From Lachnospiraceae bacterium (GTDB lineage Bacteria > Bacillota_A > Clostridia > Lachnospirales > Lachnospiraceae), in NCBI GenBank assembly GCA_031262285.1, contig JAISHZ010000202.1, positions 1 through 8,833 on the forward strand: a stretch of DNA of 8,833 nt. Reading direction: 5' to 3'. Shown here one piece after another: positions 6,879 to 8,833 of this stretch (within the stretch, counting starts at the first letter, position 1; each line of letters starts with the position of its first letter). The notes beneath the pieces are model-generated. The model ran no database searches and had not been told where the DNA came from. It saw nothing but the letters and a program-made list of their open reading frames with translations. A program made the translations under genes and the position numbers.

Positions 6879-7306
6879 GAGGATACACCGCCTTCCATAT
6901 CTGCTTTGGAAATGATTTTGCATTTACACGGCAGTTTATGCATAGCAAGACGCAACGCTTCTTTGGCGCTTTCTTCCGGTACGCCGTTGATTTCGAACAT
7001 CACGCGTCCCGGTTTGACGACTGCTACCCAATATTCCAAAGATCCTTTACCGGAACCCATTCTGGTCTCTGCGGGTTTCGCTGTAATCGGCTTATCCGGG
7101 AAGATCTTGATCCATACTTGACCTGTTCTTTTGGTATAACGAGTGAGCGCGATACGAGCTGCCTCGATTTGATTGGATTTGATCCAAGCAGGTTCGGTCG
7201 CTACCAACCCAAAGTCTCCGTAAGTTAAGGTGTTACCTCTTAGCGCCTTTCCACGAATAGATCCGCGGAACTGCTTCCGATGTTTTACTCTTTTTGGCAT
7301 TAACAT
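6875..7306 (-). CDS. rplP: 50S ribosomal protein L16
   Basis: Large-subunit protein at the A-site/peptidyl-transferase side, late in assembly. It is 143 residues, normal length, opening [15 protein letters not shown]. Signatures: [20 protein letters not shown] (32-51) and [19 protein letters not shown] (77-95). The ATG lies only 2 nt after the rpsC stop; the nearest purine run (GGGAGCGG) is inside the rpsC end, so initiation is probably coupled to rpsC. A second in-frame ATG at codon 3 is possible, but MLMPKR is the common family start. Confidence 0.97.
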   Translation of the reverse strand: MLMPKRVKHRKQFRGSIRGKALRGNTLTYGDFGLVATEPAWIKSNQIEAARIALTRYTKRTGQVWIKIFPDKPITAKPAETRMGSGKGSLEYWVAVVKPGRVMFEINGVPEESAKEALRLAMHKLPCKCKIISKADMEGGVSS

Positions 7307-7308
7307 GG

Positions 7309-7983
7309 TTATTTACCGCTCCCTTCCCGGAAACCGCCTTCCGCTTTGTCACCTTTCGTAGGAAGGATTTCGCCTTTGTAGATCCATACTTTCACGCCTA
7401 CTTTGCCGTAGGAAGTATTCGCTTCGGCAACACCATAATCGATGTCAGCGCGCATGGTCTGCAACGGGATGGTTCCTTCACTATAAGATTCTGTACGTGC
7501 CATATCCGCGCCGCCCAAACGACCTGCGCAAGCGGTTTTGATACCAAGGGCACCGCTTTTCATCGTACGACCCATACAGGACTTCATAGCACGACGGAAG
7601 GAAACACGGTTTTCCAACTGTTGTGCGATATTTTCCGCAACCAACTGTGCTTCTTTATCAGGTCTCTTGATTTCTTTGATATCCAGAAATACGTTTTTGC
7701 CGATGAGCTTGGAGATTGCCTGTTTGGTTACTTCGATTTCCGTACCGCCTTTTCCGATGACAAGACCCGGTTTGGCAGTAAAGATCAACACTTTTACGCG
7801 ATCAGACGCTCTTTCAATCTCTATTTTGGAAATCCCGGCACCATACAATTTCTTTTTTAAATATTTTCTGATTTGATAGTCCTCAACCAGATAGTCTGCA
7901 AATTCACTCTCTGCATACCATCTTGAATCCCAGTCTTTGTTGACGCCGACCCTAAGGCCGTGAGGATTAACTTTCTGTCCCAT
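7309..7983 (-). CDS. rpsC: 30S ribosomal protein S3
   Basis: Small-subunit head protein lining the mRNA entry tunnel. It is 224 residues, usual length. The N-terminal domain opens [18 protein letters not shown]; the type II KH domain has [10 protein letters not shown] with the GKGG loop at 77-80. The C-terminal domain carries [18 protein letters not shown] (153-170), [16 protein letters not shown] (173-188) and [13 protein letters not shown] (193-205). The SD AGGAGG overlaps the end of rplV and is 12 nt from the ATG, longer than ideal, with AAGGTGA nearer the start. Confidence 0.98.
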   Translation of the reverse strand: MGQKVNPHGLRVGVNKDWDSRWYAESEFADYLVEDYQIRKYLKKKLYGAGISKIEIERASDRVKVLIFTAKPGLVIGKGGTEIEVTKQAISKLIGKNVFLDIKEIKRPDKEAQLVAENIAQQLENRVSFRRAMKSCMGRTMKSGALGIKTACAGRLGGADMARTESYSEGTIPLQTMRADIDYGVAEANTSYGKVGVKVWIYKGEILPTKGDKAEGGFREGSGK

Positions 7984-8002
7984 AAATCACCTTGTCCTCC
8001 TA

Positions 8003-8389
8003 TCATTTCTCATCCAAAACGATGGTGATGTGGCTGGATCTCTTTTCAATCCGATACGCCCTGCCTTGTGCTCTTGGCTGAATCCGCTTCATCGTCGGTC
8101 CTCTATTTGCATAGCATTCTGCTACATAGAGATTCTTGGGATCCATACCGCTATTGTTTTCCGCATTGGCAATCGCGGATTTTAGAAGTTTTAAAATCAA
8201 TTCAGACGCGTATCTGGGACTATATTGCAGCAATGCCAACGCCGCAGTCGCGTTTTTACCCCTTATACCGTCCAGTACGAAACAAGCTTTACGAACGGAT
8301 ACTCTGGCATAAGACAATTTCGCCGAGGGTCGCTCATCTTTGATGGCATTTCTTTCTCTTTTTATTTGTGATCTGTGTCCTTTAGCCAC
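8003..8389 (-). CDS. rplV: 50S ribosomal protein L22, N-terminally extended form
   Basis: Large-subunit protein whose beta hairpin lines the peptide exit tunnel. It is 128 residues versus about 110-113 in E. coli and Bacillus; the extra is an N-terminal basic stretch MAKGHRSQIKRERNAIKDER before the conserved AKLSYARVSVRKACFVLDGI. I recall this extension from Lachnospiraceae-type Clostridia, so it is likely lineage-specific rather than a mis-start. The tunnel hairpin is ANRGPTMKRIQPRAQGRAYR (94-113), where macrolide resistance changes arise in other species; it looks intact. The start is GTG, with AGGAGG at 8-nt spacing. An unusual spacer of about 175 nt separates it from rpsS. Confidence 0.97.
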   Translation of the reverse strand: MAKGHRSQIKRERNAIKDERPSAKLSYARVSVRKACFVLDGIRGKNATAALALLQYSPRYASELILKLLKSAIANAENNSGMDPKNLYVAECYANRGPTMKRIQPRAQGRAYRIEKRSSHITIVLDEK

Positions 8390-8398
8390 GACCTTGTC

Positions 8399-8409
8399 CT
8401 CCTATCTGC
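8399..8409 (-). promoter_or_regulatory. rplV ribosome-binding site carrying the shared GCAGAYRGGAG string
   Basis: The mRNA strand reads GCAGATAGGAGG, then 8 nt to the rplV GTG. The strong SD decides the GTG start. The 16-nt string GATAGGAGGACAAGGT (8391-8406) recurs exactly before rpsC at 7989-8004. Confidence 0.75.
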
Positions 8410-8422
8410 TACGATTCACACT

Positions 8423-8527
8423 CGCGTATGTCCTATACGCGTCCGGTGTATCATAGTAACATATCGCACAACTCGCTACGCGATTTGGCGTTTGCTACCC
8501 TTGTCAAATGGTGCATTCTGCACCATT
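8423..8527 (-). repeat. Inverted-repeat cluster in the rpsS-rplV spacer
   Basis: Within 8390-8564, a gap much longer than usual here, the mRNA strand carries three inverted repeats: AATGGTGCA/TGCACCATT, a perfect 9-bp stem with 3-nt loop (8507-8527); TCGC/GCGA (8473-8483), alternatively ATCGC/GCGAT (8463-8484); and CGCGTAT/ATACGCG, a perfect 7-bp stem with 5-nt loop AGGAC (8423-8441). None is followed by a U-run. No convincing protein is encoded: possible short frames from 8515 and 8527 lack an SD. The rest of the gap shows nothing I recognise. It may be a composite of small palindromic repeats. Confidence 0.6.
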
Positions 8528-8564
8528 CTGACTGCGCGGGATTTTGTTTGTGAACAGTAACGTC

Positions 8565-8833
8565 CTATCTTACTTTAGATCTCTTCTCGTCTTTACCATG
8601 ACCTCTGTAGGTTCTGGTAGCAACAAATTCACCTAACTTGTGTCCTACCATGTCCTCTGTCACATACACCGGCACGTGTTTTCTGCCGTCATGAACCGCG
8701 AAGGTATGCCCAACGAATGAAGGGAAAATAGTGGAACGACGAGACCATGTCTTCACTACCTGTTTTGATCCCGACGCATTCAACGCGTCTACTTTTTTCA
8801 ACAGACTTTCGTCTGCAAAGGGTCCTTTTTTTA
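8565..8833 (-). CDS. rpsS: 30S ribosomal protein S19 (5' end outside the window)
   Basis: Small-subunit head protein that with S13 contacts the large subunit and A-site. The last 88 residues are present; the visible part begins [17 protein letters not shown], so only about the first five residues (expected MSRSL) lie beyond base 8833. The two bases before the first full codon fit Leu. An internal TTG at 8801 is not the start. The core [20 protein letters not shown] and [20 protein letters not shown] are family signatures, ending [17 protein letters not shown]. The upstream neighbour should be rplB. Confidence 0.96.
   Translation of the reverse strand, partial: KKGPFADESLLKKVDALNASGSKQVVKTWSRRSTIFPSFVGHTFAVHDGRKHVPVYVTEDMVGHKLGEFVATRTYRGHGKDEKRSKVR

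Noticed and set aside
7294..7860. Long plus-strand open frame of about 190 codons
   Set aside because: Antisense shadow of rpsC; Phe/Cys/His-rich composition is what reverse-complemented ribosomal codons give.
8450..8507. Promoter for rplV from TTGACA (8502-8507) or TATGAT (8450-8455)
   Set aside because: On the mRNA strand TTGACA has no -10 at 16-18 nt, and TATGAT has only TAGCGA at the -35 position; the two are about 46 nt apart and cannot work together.
8375..8560. Plus-strand open frame in the rpsS-rplV spacer
   Set aside because: Runs through the palindromes, begins inside antisense rplV, and has no credible SD or recognisable domain.

Overview
This window is ordinary bacterial chromosome: the distal part of the S10 ribosomal-protein operon, the whole spc operon, and adk, all transcribed from the minus strand. 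Reading from the high-coordinate end (5' on the minus strand) the order is rpsS (5' end cut off by the window), rplV, rpsC, rplP, rpmC, rpsQ | rplN, rplX, rplE, rpsZ (zinc-type rpsN), rpsH, rplF, rplR, rpsE, rpmD, rplO, secY, adk. This is the canonical order with nothing missing, inserted or frameshifted. I see no tRNA, rRNA, IS element, prophage gene, CRISPR array or cargo gene.

The organism is most likely a low- to mid-GC Firmicute of the class Clostridia. Evidence: S10 and spc are joined without a visible promoter or terminator; S14 is the short four-cysteine zinc form; Adk has a four-cysteine LID; L22 has an N-terminal extension beginning MAKGHRS that I remember from Lachnospiraceae-type Clostridia; Shine-Dalgarno (SD) sites are strong and purine-rich (AAGGAGG, GGGAGG). 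UGA, UAG and UAA all act as stops, and UGG encodes Trp, so the code is standard. I cannot name the family or genus with confidence.

Functionally, the small- and large-subunit proteins S19, S3, S17, S14, S8, S5 and L22, L16, L29, L14, L24, L5, L6, L18, L30, L15 are made together from one polycistronic message. SecY (the translocon channel into which ribosomes deliver membrane proteins) and adenylate kinase (adenine nucleotide balance) follow. Most junctions are tight (2 to 30 nt); rplP/rpmC overlap by ATGA and rplO/secY by TAATG.

The only unexpected content is in four enlarged spacers: rpsS-rplV (about 175 nt), rpsE-rpmD (about 120 nt), secY-adk (about 190 nt) and, smaller, rpsQ-rplN (about 40 nt). 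On the mRNA strand each carries short inverted repeats and ends, just before the start codon, in the shared string GCAGAYRGGAG, whose GGAG is the ribosome-binding site. In the secY-adk spacer this module is present twice as a 69-nt-period tandem duplication. The rpmD spacer shares further pieces with it (a GAAAG/CTTTC stem, then CCTTGATT). This looks like a small dispersed family of hairpin-plus-RBS elements inside an otherwise compact operon. It is the one part of the window worth a closer look; the genes themselves are ordinary.
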